This document shows positions 32,883 to 40,310 of a DNA stretch of 64,000 nt, piece by piece; position 1 is the first letter of the stretch; every line of letters begins with the position of its first letter. The DNA is taken from positions 6,466,001 to 6,530,000 of the forward strand of contig NZ_JAPNKC010000001.1 of the NCBI RefSeq assembly GCF_026626705.1, written 5' to 3'. Origin of the DNA: Pyxidicoccus sp. MSG2. Its GTDB lineage: Bacteria > Myxococcota > Myxococcia > Myxococcales > Myxococcaceae. Below the pieces are notes generated by a model, which searched no databases, was not told where the DNA came from, and worked only from the letters and a program-made list of their open reading frames with translations. Both the position numbers and the translations under genes were made by a program.

Positions 32883-34466
32883 TCAGTCCCACCAGAGGTG
32901 CCAGGTGGTCGACTCCAGCAGCGCGGCAGCCTCCTGCTCGGCCGTGCCCACGTTCGAGGGCACCAACGCCAGGTGCTCGTACGCGAGGGCCAGCGCGGCG
33001 TCCCGGTCCTTCGGAAGCCGGTCCACCACCCACTCGACGGTGCCGGGAGTGACGGAGGCGACACGGGCGCCGTAGCGCTCCTCCCAGCGACGCGCCATCG
33101 CCGTCACCTTCACCAGGGACGGCGTGGACTCTCCGGCCTGCAGGAGGACGGGCAGGAAGGCCACCGTCTTCCACGCCGCATCCGTGGGCACGAGCGCGAG
33201 GCGCACCCTCTCGTAGGGCTTGCGGGACAGCGGCTCTACCACCGCACCGAGCGACGTGCGGACACCTTGCGCCTCGTCTTCGCCCATGTCGCTCCGCGGC
33301 GCGGCGCGGGCCTTCGCAATCAGGGCCTCCACGTCCACGCGCTCGGCGAGCGCCACATTCGAGGGAGGGTCCTCCACCGGGTCGTCCCACATGGGCAGGC
33401 CGATGTGGTTGTCGGGCTGGGGCAGCTTCGGGCGATTCGCCTGCTCCTCCCACCAGGCGAGGTGCGCCTCCCTCAATTCGCGCTCGTTCCCGCCGAGGAG
33501 CACGGGGCGGTAGCCGGTGCGGGAGGCCTGGGCATCCAGCGTGCGCCACAGCCGCTCCGCCTTCTCGCCGGGCACGTCCGCGTAGAGGACGCCGTAGCCC
33601 TGCGGATAGAGCGCATGCAGCGGCCCCAGGTCCAGCCCCTTCAGCGGTTCGGGCGTGGGCACCTCGGGGACAATCCTGCGCAGGGCCTCGAAGCGCTCGA
33701 CCTCCAGCGCGGGCCGGTAGAAGCGCGGCCGCAGCGCCTGGGGAGGCAGGGCCTCGAGGACGTCGCTGAGCGCCTCCCCGGTGTTCGGCATCTCCACCTC
33801 GGCCCCCACCGTGAGCGACGGGTCCAGCAGCCGGGCCTCGCGCAGCGACAATTGCAGGCGCGGGTCCTTGACCGTCTCCACCACCTTCACGCTCGTCCAC
33901 GACCTGTCCCGCGCTATCGGCATCCGGGTCCACGGGTGGCGCTTCAGCGTGCGCGCCTCCAGGTCCAGGCCCGAGCGCCGGAGCACCGTGCGCAGCTCGG
34001 CCTCGTCCACGCCCGCGACGGCGGCCGCGCGCGCCAACACCCGGGCCTCCGGGTCCGCGAGGCGGACGAGCAGGTGCGGCAGGCGCGCGACGTCCACGGT
34101 GAGTTCCACGAGGTTGCCGGGCCCGAAGTACGGCAGCTCCAGCATCTCCTCGGCCTCCTTCGCGGAGATGCCCTCGGGGCCCTCGACCTCCAGCCCGTAG
34201 CGCCGGAGCAGCGCGAGCCCGTCGTCCTCGGCTTCCAGCCGGTGCCGGGCCAGGAGCTCTTCATCGGACCCCTGCGCCGGGCCCAGCGCGGCGAAGATGA
34301 GCGCCGCCTCGAGGGCGGCCTCCAGCTCCTGCGGGTACCGCAGGGCTTCAGGGGGGCTGCCGGATGTCTTCGAACCTTGAGTGCTCACGATGGTGCATCC
34401 GTAAAGGAGGAGGCTCCACCCCACCGCGAGTGCGGCGACCGTGTGCCTCCGGAGGAATGTCCGCAT
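32883..34466 (-). CDS. Lipoprotein with a C-terminal DUF4253 domain
   Basis: The 527-residue protein has a lipoprotein signal ending in SLLLYGC (Cys 23). The first 300 residues are helical and unassigned. The C-terminal part (from about LYPQGYGVLYADVPGEKAER) has the DUF4253 layout: YGVLYADVP, a YRPVLLGG loop, the long acidic linker, a RLALVPTDAAWKTVAFLPVL strand and RWEERYGARVASVTPGTVEW ahead of a conserved AYEHLALVPSNV. The domain function is unknown. ATG 34466 is directly before the basic n-region. It is divergent from the small gene at 34483, so the two starts are only 16 bases apart and the promoters must overlap the genes. Confidence 0.75.
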   Translation of the reverse strand: MRTFLRRHTVAALAVGWSLLLYGCTIVSTQGSKTSGSPPEALRYPQELEAALEAALIFAALGPAQGSDEELLARHRLEAEDDGLALLRRYGLEVEGPEGISAKEAEEMLELPYFGPGNLVELTVDVARLPHLLVRLADPEARVLARAAAVAGVDEAELRTVLRRSGLDLEARTLKRHPWTRMPIARDRSWTSVKVVETVKDPRLQLSLREARLLDPSLTVGAEVEMPNTGEALSDVLEALPPQALRPRFYRPALEVERFEALRRIVPEVPTPEPLKGLDLGPLHALYPQGYGVLYADVPGEKAERLWRTLDAQASRTGYRPVLLGGNERELREAHLAWWEEQANRPKLPQPDNHIGLPMWDDPVEDPPSNVALAERVDVEALIAKARAAPRSDMGEDEAQGVRTSLGAVVEPLSRKPYERVRLALVPTDAAWKTVAFLPVLLQAGESTPSLVKVTAMARRWEERYGARVASVTPGTVEWVVDRLPKDRDAALALAYEHLALVPSNVGTAEQEAAALLESTTWHLWWD

Positions 34467-34482
34467 GCCGTTCCACTCAAGC

Positions 34483-34878
34483 ATGACGGATACAACTGCA
34501 ACAGCCCTCCGAAGGCTTGACGCGACCCGTTTAGATGCGCCCTTCCGCGGCCTGCTGGCGCTCGATGCTGCGGTGGCGCTGGGTGACGGCATCGCCATCA
34601 CCCGGTCCGAGGTTCCGGTGACCCGCTTCTTCGACCTGGAGACTGGCGAGGCCCTGGGCGAGGTCGCGGGGACGACCGCGCCCGAGGACGCCCTGCGCCT
34701 GGCCCTCTGGGATGCGCTGAGCGACGGGCCGGTGGCTTTCCACCGGCGGCGGGAGCTGGCGCCGCTCGTCCACTTCCCCGACGCGATGGAAGAGGTCGTC
34801 GTCCTGCGCGACGGGCTGGTGGTGGCGCGCGGGCAAACGGAGAAGGACCCCCTCTACGTCCTGATGCTTCATACCTGA
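34483..34878 (+). CDS. Small hypothetical cytoplasmic protein
   Basis: The 131-residue protein has no signal or membrane segment. It reads RLDATRLDAPFRGLLALDAA near the start, a central VTRFFDLETGEALGEVAG and a C-terminal AMEEVVVLRDGLVVARGQTE. Codon choice has the strong third-position GC of real myxobacterial genes. The family is not recognised. It diverges from the DUF4253 lipoprotein and is followed 65 bases later by a GST gene. ATG 34483 is the only start that avoids the opposite signal peptide; ATG 34465 is possible. Confidence 0.55.
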   Translation: MTDTTATALRRLDATRLDAPFRGLLALDAAVALGDGIAITRSEVPVTRFFDLETGEALGEVAGTTAPEDALRLALWDALSDGPVAFHRRRELAPLVHFPDAMEEVVVLRDGLVVARGQTEKDPLYVLMLHT

Positions 34879-34943
34879 CAGCCCCCTGTCACAGAGGATG
34901 GGTAGGTCCTGCCCATCCACCCACGCCGTCCTGGAGGAGCGCC

Positions 34944-35576
34944 ATGAAGCTCTACTTCCACCCCATGTCCGGAAACTCGCGCCGCGTGCTGCTCGTGGCC
35001 ACCCACCTCGACATTCCCCTGGAGCGCATCGAGGTGGACCTCACCACGGGCAAGCAGCGCGAGACGTCGTACCTGGGCATCAACCCCAACGGGCGCGTCC
35101 CGGTGCTGGACGACGACGGCTTCGTGCTCTGGGAGTCGCGCGCCATCATGCTGTACCTGGCGGAGAAGACGCCGGGACAGACCCTGCTTCCCTCGGACGC
35201 GCGCGGCCGCGCCGACGTGAACCGCTGGCTCTTCTGGTGCTCCGCCCACATGTCTCAGGCGGCCACCGTCCTCGTCCTGGAGAACTTCGTGAAGCAGCGC
35301 ACCGGCCGCGGGCCGCCGAACCCCACCGAGGTCGCCCGCGGCGAAGCCCTCTTCGCGCAGGCCGCGCCCGTGCTGGACTCGCACCTCGCGGGCCGGACGT
35401 GGGTCACGCAGGATCGCCTGACGCTCGCGGACTTCTCGCTCGCCTCGTCGTTCGCCCTCGCGGGGCCCGCGCGGCTGCCGCTCGGGGACTACGCGAACAT
35501 CCGGGCATGGCTCGGGCGCGTGCAGGAACTGGAGGCGTGGCAGCGCACCGCGCCTCCGGCCCCCTCCCGCGCCTGA
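34944..35576 (+). CDS. Glutathione S-transferase family protein
   Basis: The 210-residue GST has an N-terminal domain MKLYFHPMSGNSRRVLLVAT with a Ser in the catalytic position, the cis-Pro region GINPNGRVPVLDDDG and the SRAIMLYLAEKTPG gamma-Glu site. The C-terminal domain has TWVTQDRLTLADFSLASSFA, the conserved N-cap Asp. It is similar in style to theta/beta-class GSTs. A good GGAGGAG site precedes ATG 34944. It is the third complete GST gene in the window and is not a copy of the others. The sequence directly after its stop is the start of the gene-fragment mosaic. Confidence 0.9.
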   Translation: MKLYFHPMSGNSRRVLLVATHLDIPLERIEVDLTTGKQRETSYLGINPNGRVPVLDDDGFVLWESRAIMLYLAEKTPGQTLLPSDARGRADVNRWLFWCSAHMSQAATVLVLENFVKQRTGRGPPNPTEVARGEALFAQAAPVLDSHLAGRTWVTQDRLTLADFSLASSFALAGPARLPLGDYANIRAWLGRVQELEAWQRTAPPAPSRA

Positions 35577-35585
35577 CGAAGGCGC

Positions 35586-35729
35586 TCAGCCCGCGGCCAT
35601 CGTCCGCACGCGCTCCGTCAGGAAGTCGAGGAACGCTCGGACCTTGGCGGACATGCGCTGCGGGGAGTGATGGTAGGCGTAGAGCGGGAAGGTCTCGTCG
35701 GCCCAGTCGGGCAACACCCGCACGAGCCG
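35586..35729 (-). pseudogene. C-terminal fragment of a LysR-type regulator
   Basis: Forty-seven codons end VRVLPDWADETFPLYAYHHS, PQRMSAKVRAFLDFLTERV and a stop, the standard end of a LysR substrate-binding domain (PLYAxxHxxR.SxKVRAFxDFL). The rest of the gene is absent, and the sequence switches to an SDR fragment at about 35726. The LysR fragment reads toward the GST stop. Confidence 0.75.
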
Positions 35730-35782
35730 ACTTCGACCGCCTGCACCGCACGAACGTGCGCGGGACGTTCGTCGTGGCCCAG
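35726..35782 (+). pseudogene. Short internal fragment of a short-chain dehydrogenase gene
   Basis: Nineteen codons read ADFDRLHRTNVRGTFVVAQ, the SDR helix-alpha4 motif (D.....NxRGxFxxxQ). It is embedded between a LysR fragment and a MocR fragment on the other strand. Confidence 0.5.
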
Positions 35783-35784
35783 CC

Positions 35785-35938
35785 TGCGCCACGCCTCGAA
35801 GGGAAACAGCATCGCGTCCGGAATGCCGACGCGGAAGTCATGGGCTGCGGGCCCCTCGGGCTCGCATAGGGCGGGCAGGGTGCTCCAGGTGACCTGGACG
35901 CGCAGCCGGCTCTGGGGCGATTCCCTGCACGAAGCTGT
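35785..35938 (-). pseudogene. Internal fragment of a MocR-type regulator gene
   Basis: The minus strand reads SFVQGIAP, QVTWSTLPALCEPEGPAAHD and FRVGIPDAMLFPFEAWRR. It aligns with SFVQGETP...IWSTLPDPRAPDAPVAHDFRVGIPDSRLFPYETWRR of the complete MocR gene at 42344. It is a diverged paralogue of which only the linker and the first part of the aminotransferase domain remain. Confidence 0.75.
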
Positions 35939-36144
35939 TATTTCGACGGAGCTGTGGCGCGTGATGCGAGCGGCGTGAGGTGGAGTTCGCGAAGCTGCCG
36001 CTCGAGCGTGAGCCCGCGGTCAGCGAAGAACTTCACGCCGCGGCGCACGGCGGCGAGCGCCCCATCGAGGTCGCCCGTCACGTACCGCAGTTGCGCGCGC
36101 AGGAAGAGCTCGGCGCCATGGTCCAGCCCATCAGGGAGCGACAT
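35938..36144 (-). pseudogene. C-terminal fragment of a DUF4304 gene (duplicate of the end of 40640-41260)
   Basis: The sequence DHGAELFLRAQLRYVTGDLD then GALAAVRRGVKFFADRG and LTLERQLRELHLTPLASR is nearly identical to the last 65 residues of the DUF4304 gene at 40640. The nucleotide match continues past the stop into the adjoining MocR-derived sequence in both places, so the joint was duplicated as a unit. Confidence 0.8.
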
Positions 36145-36204
36145 GCTTCCTGCACCTTGAGAGGGGTGGGCGTCACGCCCTGACCTCGTGTGCGCACCCG
36201 CCGC

Positions 36205-36330
36205 TCAGGACATCTTCGCCACGAGCTTGAGCGGCAGGTTCCGCGGCAGGAAGCCCACGGCCGTCCACGGCCAGCCGGGCACGTAGGCTGGGAAGCTGGC
36301 ATCCACATGCCAGCCGTCATCGCCTGGTGC
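36205..36330 (-). pseudogene. Fragment resembling a phytanoyl-CoA dioxygenase, fused to another C-terminus
   Basis: The minus strand reads PGDDGWHVDASFP, which matches the iron-binding HxD strand of phytanoyl-CoA dioxygenase-like proteins. It then continues AYVPGWPWTAVGFLPRNLPL and KLVAKMS to a stop, which looks like the tail of a different protein. Both pieces are short, so the assignment is tentative. Confidence 0.35.
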
Positions 36331-36342
36331 TTCGCTGCTCGG

Positions 36343-36479
36343 GAAGCGCGGCCACGCTCTTCGCCGTGGGGTGCGCGGCGGACTGGATGGCGCACGTGTT
36401 GGAGCAGCGCGAGCAGGGCCACCTGTTGCGTCCACGAGCCCGCTACGTGGAAACCATGCCGCCCTCCGCTCGCACATGA
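36343..36479 (+). pseudogene. C-terminal fragment of a citrate synthase gene
   Basis: The plus strand reads ATLFAVGCAADWMAHVLEQR then EQGHLLRPRARYVETMPP and a stop. This is the conserved C-terminus of citrate synthase (GWxAHxxEQ......RPxxxYxG). There is no other part of the gene here. It is the last of the fragments in the mosaic; the next 220 bases up to 36697 contain nothing I can assign. Confidence 0.65.
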
Positions 36480-36709
36480 CCGGCGCGCGACAACCGGGCC
36501 TGGTCAGTCGTCCGCGAACGACGCGGCGGCAAGGCAGGCAGATGACCCCCGAAGCACGGGTGCACGCTCGGCCGATAGCGCGCAAGAGAGCGCAAAGTTC
36601 CTGAAACTCCAGGCCGTTCTGGAGAATACACCCCGTCACGTCCCGTCCGGAGGCCCCCGCGCACGAAGGGGGGTTGGCCGATACGCGCCGGGCGGGGATG
36701 CTCGCGGGA

Positions 36710-37342
36710 ATGACCGGGCTACAAATTGGAATCTTCTCCGGCGTCTTCGGAGTCGGCTTGGGGGCCGCGAGCCTCATCGGCTACGTCCGCTGGCGGCGCT
36801 GGCAGCAGACACTCCAGGCCTGGCAGGACTTCGCGACCACTCGCGGCTGGTCCTTCATGGCGACGCCCGGGTTCATGTACTCCGAGGGGACGCTGGAGAT
36901 GAAGGGCCGCCACGCCGGGCGGTCGTTCACCGTGGAGACCGAGCACCGGGGATGGGGCAGGGCGTTCCACATCGTCACCATCGTCCGGCACAAGCTGGGT
37001 GACGGCTTTCCGCGCGACGTAACCATCCGGTCCAAGACGCGAGGCGACATATTCCTCATGCTGTTCGGCGCGAAGAACGAGGAGATTGGCGATGCCAGCC
37101 TCGATGCCGTGCTGGACCTGGACAGGGTCACCCCCCGGGCCAGCGCCGTCCTCCTCAGCGCGGGGGTACGAGGGCCCATGCTGAACCTGGCCAACGTCTT
37201 CGAGACCTTCTCCATCGAGAACGGCGTCCTGTCGGTGGAGGTGATAGCCGTCCCGCGCACCACCCGCGAGATGTACAGATTGCTGGCGCCCGTGCGTGAA
37301 CTGGCCGACGCCGTCCAGGGCGCGCGCGACCCTACCCGCTGA
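36710..37342 (+). CDS. Hypothetical membrane-anchored protein
   Basis: The 210-residue protein has one N-terminal membrane segment (IGIFSGVFGVGLGAASLIGY), then a basic stop-transfer (VRWRRWQQTLQAW). The cytoplasmic domain of about 170 residues has beta-rich stretches (GFMYSEGTLEMKGRHAGRSF, VTIVRHKLGDGFPRDVTI and FSIENGVLSVEVIAVPRT). The plan resembles small bacterial proteins with a lipid- or membrane-associated C-terminal domain; I cannot name the family. ATG 36710 or ATG 36698 are both possible starts. It is the first complete gene after the fragment mosaic and stands alone. Confidence 0.6.
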   Translation: MTGLQIGIFSGVFGVGLGAASLIGYVRWRRWQQTLQAWQDFATTRGWSFMATPGFMYSEGTLEMKGRHAGRSFTVETEHRGWGRAFHIVTIVRHKLGDGFPRDVTIRSKTRGDIFLMLFGAKNEEIGDASLDAVLDLDRVTPRASAVLLSAGVRGPMLNLANVFETFSIENGVLSVEVIAVPRTTREMYRLLAPVRELADAVQGARDPTR

Positions 37343-37532
37343 CGGGCGGAGATCACCGGACAGGCCGCTTCGGGCCCCGCCTTCCATGCGACCTGCTCCA
37401 GCGCTTCGGCTACCCCCCGCATTGAGGTCGTCGGACTCCCCATGCAGCCCGGTGGGCTCGGCGGGTGCGGGTTGAATGTAACGGAATGCTCAATCCGCAC
37501 GTCGTACCAATGGACCCGGCGCGAACGTGTAG

Positions 37533-37735
37533 GAGGAATTGGCGGCCACGTTCACCTCGGCGTCCGGTATCCCCTCTGTGAGCCCCCTCTCGGACGCTGG
37601 CGGGCGGTGGCCCTCGATGAGGGGCGGGGCTCCCCGCCGCGTGCCTGCGTGCGCGCTGCTTTCCTGTCGGGCGGCCTCTGTGGCCCAGCCGGTGCCGCTG
37701 AAACCGAGGTGCCGGGGGGGCCTCTGTCCTTAGGC
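37533..37735 (-). mobile_element. IS91-type transposase 3'-end remnant, copy h
   Basis: The outer terminus is AGGAGGAATTGGCGGCCAC, and the match continues through GCTGAAACCGAGGTGCCGG to about 37735, where it stops. This copy keeps the outer 200 bases and lost the inner zinc-motif part, the opposite of copy f. Confidence 0.82.
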
Positions 37736-37912
37736 GCGGTCTTGAACTTCAAGAGACGGCGCTGGCCCCGCCTCGTTGTGATCGGAGTCCCAGAAGTGCT
37801 TGTTCATGGACGGCGCATAGTCGATGCGGTGTTTTCGGCGCCACTCGCTGACCCAGTGCAGGTGACAGCCCATTCCCACGCCCCCAACCCACACTGGCTT
37901 CTCGCGGGGCAT
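37736..37912 (-). pseudogene. Fragment of an unidentified gene
   Basis: The minus strand encodes VGGVGMGCHLHWVSEWRRKH then RIDYAPSMNKHFWDSDHNEA and ends inside or just before IS91 copy h. The frame stays open upstream through 37960 with no good start. The composition is protein-like, with clustered His/Trp (CHLHW), but I cannot identify the family. It may be the 5' part of a gene whose 3' end was replaced by the IS remnant. Confidence 0.35.
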
Positions 37913-37970
37913 TGCCAGCGGGGCGACATGGACTTCACGATCCGGTCGTTCAGACGCTGAGCTGAAACAG

Positions 37971-38004
37971 AAAAGGGCGGGTCCGGAAACGGGCCCGCCC
38001 TTTT
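37971..38004. terminator. Bidirectional Rho-independent terminator
   Basis: AAAAGGGCGGGTCCG, GAAA tetraloop, CGGGCCCGCCCTTTT: a 15 bp stem with one wobble pair, an A-run on one side and a T-run on the other. It lies 26 bases after the stop of the small secreted peptide gene (38030, minus strand). Confidence 0.85.
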
Positions 38005-38029
38005 CGTTTCGGCTCGACCGGCCCGTCGA

Positions 38030-38230
38030 TCAGCCCGCCGCGCACATCATGTAGATGTCGGGGTGCGGGCAGACCCATCCGTCGACGGCCCAGAAGCAGC
38101 CCGCGCTGAGGAAGCATGGATCGTTGGGGTCGCCCCGCAGGGGGCGCGACGCGGGATCGGCGGCCCCGGTCACAGGCGCGGCCGTCAGCGAGATCGCGGC
38201 GAGCACTCCGGCGATGATGGACTTGTGCAT
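38030..38230 (-). CDS. Small secreted peptide with four cysteines
   Basis: The 66-residue product begins with a Sec signal (SIIAGVLAAISLTAAPVTGA, likely cleaved near AA-DP). This leaves a mature peptide of about 42 residues with four cysteines in two pairs (DPCFLSAGCFW and WVCPHPDIYMMCAAG) and many aromatic residues. A strong GGAGGAA site lies 5 bases before ATG 38230, and a textbook terminator follows the stop, so this is a complete single-gene unit. It has no recognisable family. Size, export and cysteine spacing would suit a disulfide-bonded signal, inhibitor or bacteriocin-like peptide, but no processing or transport gene is next to it. Confidence 0.7.
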   Translation of the reverse strand: MHKSIIAGVLAAISLTAAPVTGAADPASRPLRGDPNDPCFLSAGCFWAVDGWVCPHPDIYMMCAAG

Positions 38231-38393
38231 GGTGCTTCCTCCAGATGGAAACACAACCTTAAGATTGACGACGGCGTGCTGACAAGTCACCAGGGCGTGT
38301 ATGGCGGCGCTTCCAGTGGCGGCCGGCGGCGCCGACGGCATGCTGGGCGGCGGCGTGGGTGATATGGACTTCTAAACCGCCTCGGCGAGTCCG

Positions 38394-38924
38394 CTAAACA
38401 TGAAGCCCCGCATGCTCGAAGAAGGAGCGGAGGACATCGGGGCGATGCTGGAGGGTGAGGAATTCCCTTCGCGCCAGGCGCCTGAGGTCCGAAATGGCTG
38501 GGGGCGCCGCGTTGAGCAAGGCCTCCTTCACCATGCCATTGCAGCCCTCTTCTGAGTCGAGGTCCGGGGCGTACGGGGGAAGCCACTCGATGCGGAAGTC
38601 CTTCGTATGTCGTTGCAGCCATGCGCGAATCGCCTTGGAACGGTGCGCCTGAAGGCGGTCCCAGATGATGACCAGGGGGCGTCCGATGCGCTGGCGGAAG
38701 TAGCGCAACGCGGCGATGACTTCTTTGTCGTGGACAGCGCCAATGACGTGGCGAGCGAGCACCTTGGGGCGTTCACCGCCTTGCGGGGCCGTCAGCAGCA
38801 CGATGCTGGAAACCTCACGGCGCCTGCTCAGGCGCTTGAGGACGGGGACTTGTCCCACCGGCGCCCAGGTGGTGCCCAGGCGGGCCCGAAACGTGTGACC
38901 CGTCTCATCCAGGAAGGCAATCGC
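38394..38924 (-). CDS. IS630 transposase, C-terminal DDE catalytic frame
   Basis: The frame reads AIAFLDETGHTFRARLGTTW (first catalytic Asp), then LVIIWDRLQAHRSKAIRAWL (second Asp) and IEWLPPYAPDLDSEEGCNGM (terminal Glu in the PPYAPDLNPxE motif, with DSEE here). It has no good start of its own. It connects to the upstream frame by a -1 shift at GCGGGAGGGCG near 38925. IS630 relatives often use programmed frameshifting, but this sequence is not a classic A-rich slippery site, so a disabling indel is equally possible. Confidence 0.82.
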   Translation of the reverse strand, partial: AIAFLDETGHTFRARLGTTWAPVGQVPVLKRLSRRREVSSIVLLTAPQGGERPKVLARHVIGAVHDKEVIAALRYFRQRIGRPLVIIWDRLQAHRSKAIRAWLQRHTKDFRIEWLPPYAPDLDSEEGCNGMVKEALLNAAPPAISDLRRLARREFLTLQHRPDVLRSFFEHAGLHV

Positions 38925-39436
38925 CCTCCCGCTTCTTCGAGCCCCCTTTTGATGCGAGGCCAGTCCCGCTGGACCCAGGCTTCAATGAGCGCGGCATCCC
39001 GCTCGCGGGCCTGGGAATGAGGACGGTGCGCAGAGAACCCCAGCCGATGCAGGGGCCTGGACAAAGAGCGCGGGTGGTAGCGCACGCCCCAGCGTTGCTC
39101 AATGAGAAGGGCGATGCGTGGAAGAGTCCATCGCTCCGTGGGAAAGCCGGCCCGAACGGCGCCGGCCTTGAGCACTCGAGCCACTTGCTTCCACTGCGAA
39201 GGGCTCAGCCGGCAGGGGCGGCCCTCATGGGGCTTGCGCCGCAGCCTCTTGACGCCCCCCTGCGCGAGGGCTTTGCACCACTGCGACACCGCTCCTCGGG
39301 TGACGCCGCACTCGTCCGCCACATCCACCGGGCGCCAGCCCGATGCCAGCAGCGAAGCGGCGAACAGTCGCCGCTCCTCCATCTGCTCGGGCGTCAGCCT
39401 GAATGGCTGCTGCCCCATCACCACCACTCCCTTCAT
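38828..39436 (-). CDS. IS630 transposase, N-terminal frame
   Basis: The frame of 202 codons carries the helix-turn-helix DNA-binding part: LASGWRPVDVADECGVTRGA with VSQWCKALAQGGVKRLRRKP. The winged linker ERWTLPRIALLIEQRWGVRY and RSLSRPLHRLGFSAHRPHSQ follow. After about residue 170 (LEEAGG) it leaves the conserved frame and runs to an unrelated stop at 38828. The catalytic part continues in the frame one base back. ATG 39436 is the likely start. The product alone binds DNA but lacks the DDE catalytic residues. Confidence 0.85.
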   Translation of the reverse strand: MKGVVVMGQQPFRLTPEQMEERRLFAASLLASGWRPVDVADECGVTRGAVSQWCKALAQGGVKRLRRKPHEGRPCRLSPSQWKQVARVLKAGAVRAGFPTERWTLPRIALLIEQRWGVRYHPRSLSRPLHRLGFSAHRPHSQARERDAALIEAWVQRDWPRIKRGLEEAGGRLPSWMRRVTRFGPAWAPPGRRWDKSPSSSA

Positions 39437-39483
39437 CGAAACAACCGCTCCGATGTTTAGGGGATTCGTCGAGGCGGTTTAGG

Positions 39484-40310
39484 TCCGGTCGCTCAGCCGC
39501 TGAGCTGGAGCGGTTGCTCTGGGTGGTGCGTCACCGGGTGCTGCGCCTGCTGGAGAAAAGAGGGGCCCTGCTCGCGCAAGGGCCTGAGGACGCGCTGCAG
39601 GCGTACAAGGCGCACTCCCTGCAGCAGCGGCTGCGCTGGACGGAGGTGGACGTGCGGCTCCCTCCCCGAAAGCAGCCCCGGTGCGCCTTCCTGGAAGTCT
39701 TTTCCCTGCATGCCAATACGGACTTTCACGAGAACAACCGGCAGGGCCTGGAGCGGCTGTGCCGCTACGGAGCACGCGGTGCGCTGGCGCTGGAGTGTTT
39801 GTCACGAGTGCAGGACGGCCGCCTGGCGTACCGGATGAAGCGCCCGCTGGCGGACGGCACCACGCATCTTTTCTTCACCGGGCTGGAACTGCTCCGTCAC
39901 CTGGCGTCCCTGGTGCCTCCGCCTCGGGCGAACCTCACGAGGTTCATGGCGTCTTCGCTCCGGGCGCCAAGCTCCGCCCATTTCTGCTCCCTCCAGCGGG
40001 GACGGAGGCGGGCCCACAGAAGGAGAGCCTCTCCTTGGCCGCGACGGTAGAGGAGCCGAGGAAGCAGAGGCCGGCGCGGGTGGATTGGGCCGGGCTGCTG
40101 CGCAGGACGTGCATGCTGGACGAGTTCGCCAGTCCGTAGTGTGGAGACAGGCGAAAGGTGCTGGCGTTGTGCCGGCCCTCGCTGGGGTGCGCTCGATATT
40201 GGAGCACCTGGGACTTCCCAAGCAGGCTCTGAAGAGGGCCCCGGCCCGGGGCCCCCCAGCAGGCGTGGTGCTGAACCTGGCGCAGCCGCTGTCAACACGC
40301 CCCAACAGCC
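39484..40310 (+). pseudogene. Decayed IS91-like transposase (Y2_Tnp-type), several frameshifts
   Basis: The plus strand encodes the body of an IS91-like transposase: VVRHRVLRLLEKRGALLAQG, AYKAHSLQQRLRWTEVDVRL, FSLHANTDFHENNRQGLERL, CRYGARGALALECLSRVQDG and YRMKRPLADGTTHLFFTGLE. After about 39950 it continues in other frames: GVFAPGAKLRPFLLPPAGTE, RVDWAGLLRRTCMLDEFA and then VRSILEHLGLP near 40190. At least two frameshifts are present, the N-terminal zinc domain is missing, and the IS630 element lies directly upstream. It belongs to the same superfamily as copies a-h but is a different branch (CxxCGG replaced, LEHLGLP tail). Confidence 0.75.

Larger units (their letters stand above)
38373..39481 (-). 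mobile_element. Complete IS630-family insertion sequence
   Basis: Terminal inverted repeats match at 26 of 29 positions: TAAACCGCCTCGGCGAGTCC on the left and the reverse of GATTCGTCGAGGCGGTTTA on the right. TA stands at both ends, the target duplicated by IS630/Tc1-type elements. The length of about 1.1 kb is normal. Two overlapping frames encode the transposase. It inserted at the edge of the IS91-like transposase remnant at 39484. Confidence 0.88.

Noticed and set aside
30250..33075. A plus-strand open frame of more than 900 codons
   Set aside because: It is antisense to the Dcp-like peptidase, which has clear catalytic motifs, and its translation is Arg/Gly/His-rich filler typical of GC-rich shadow frames.
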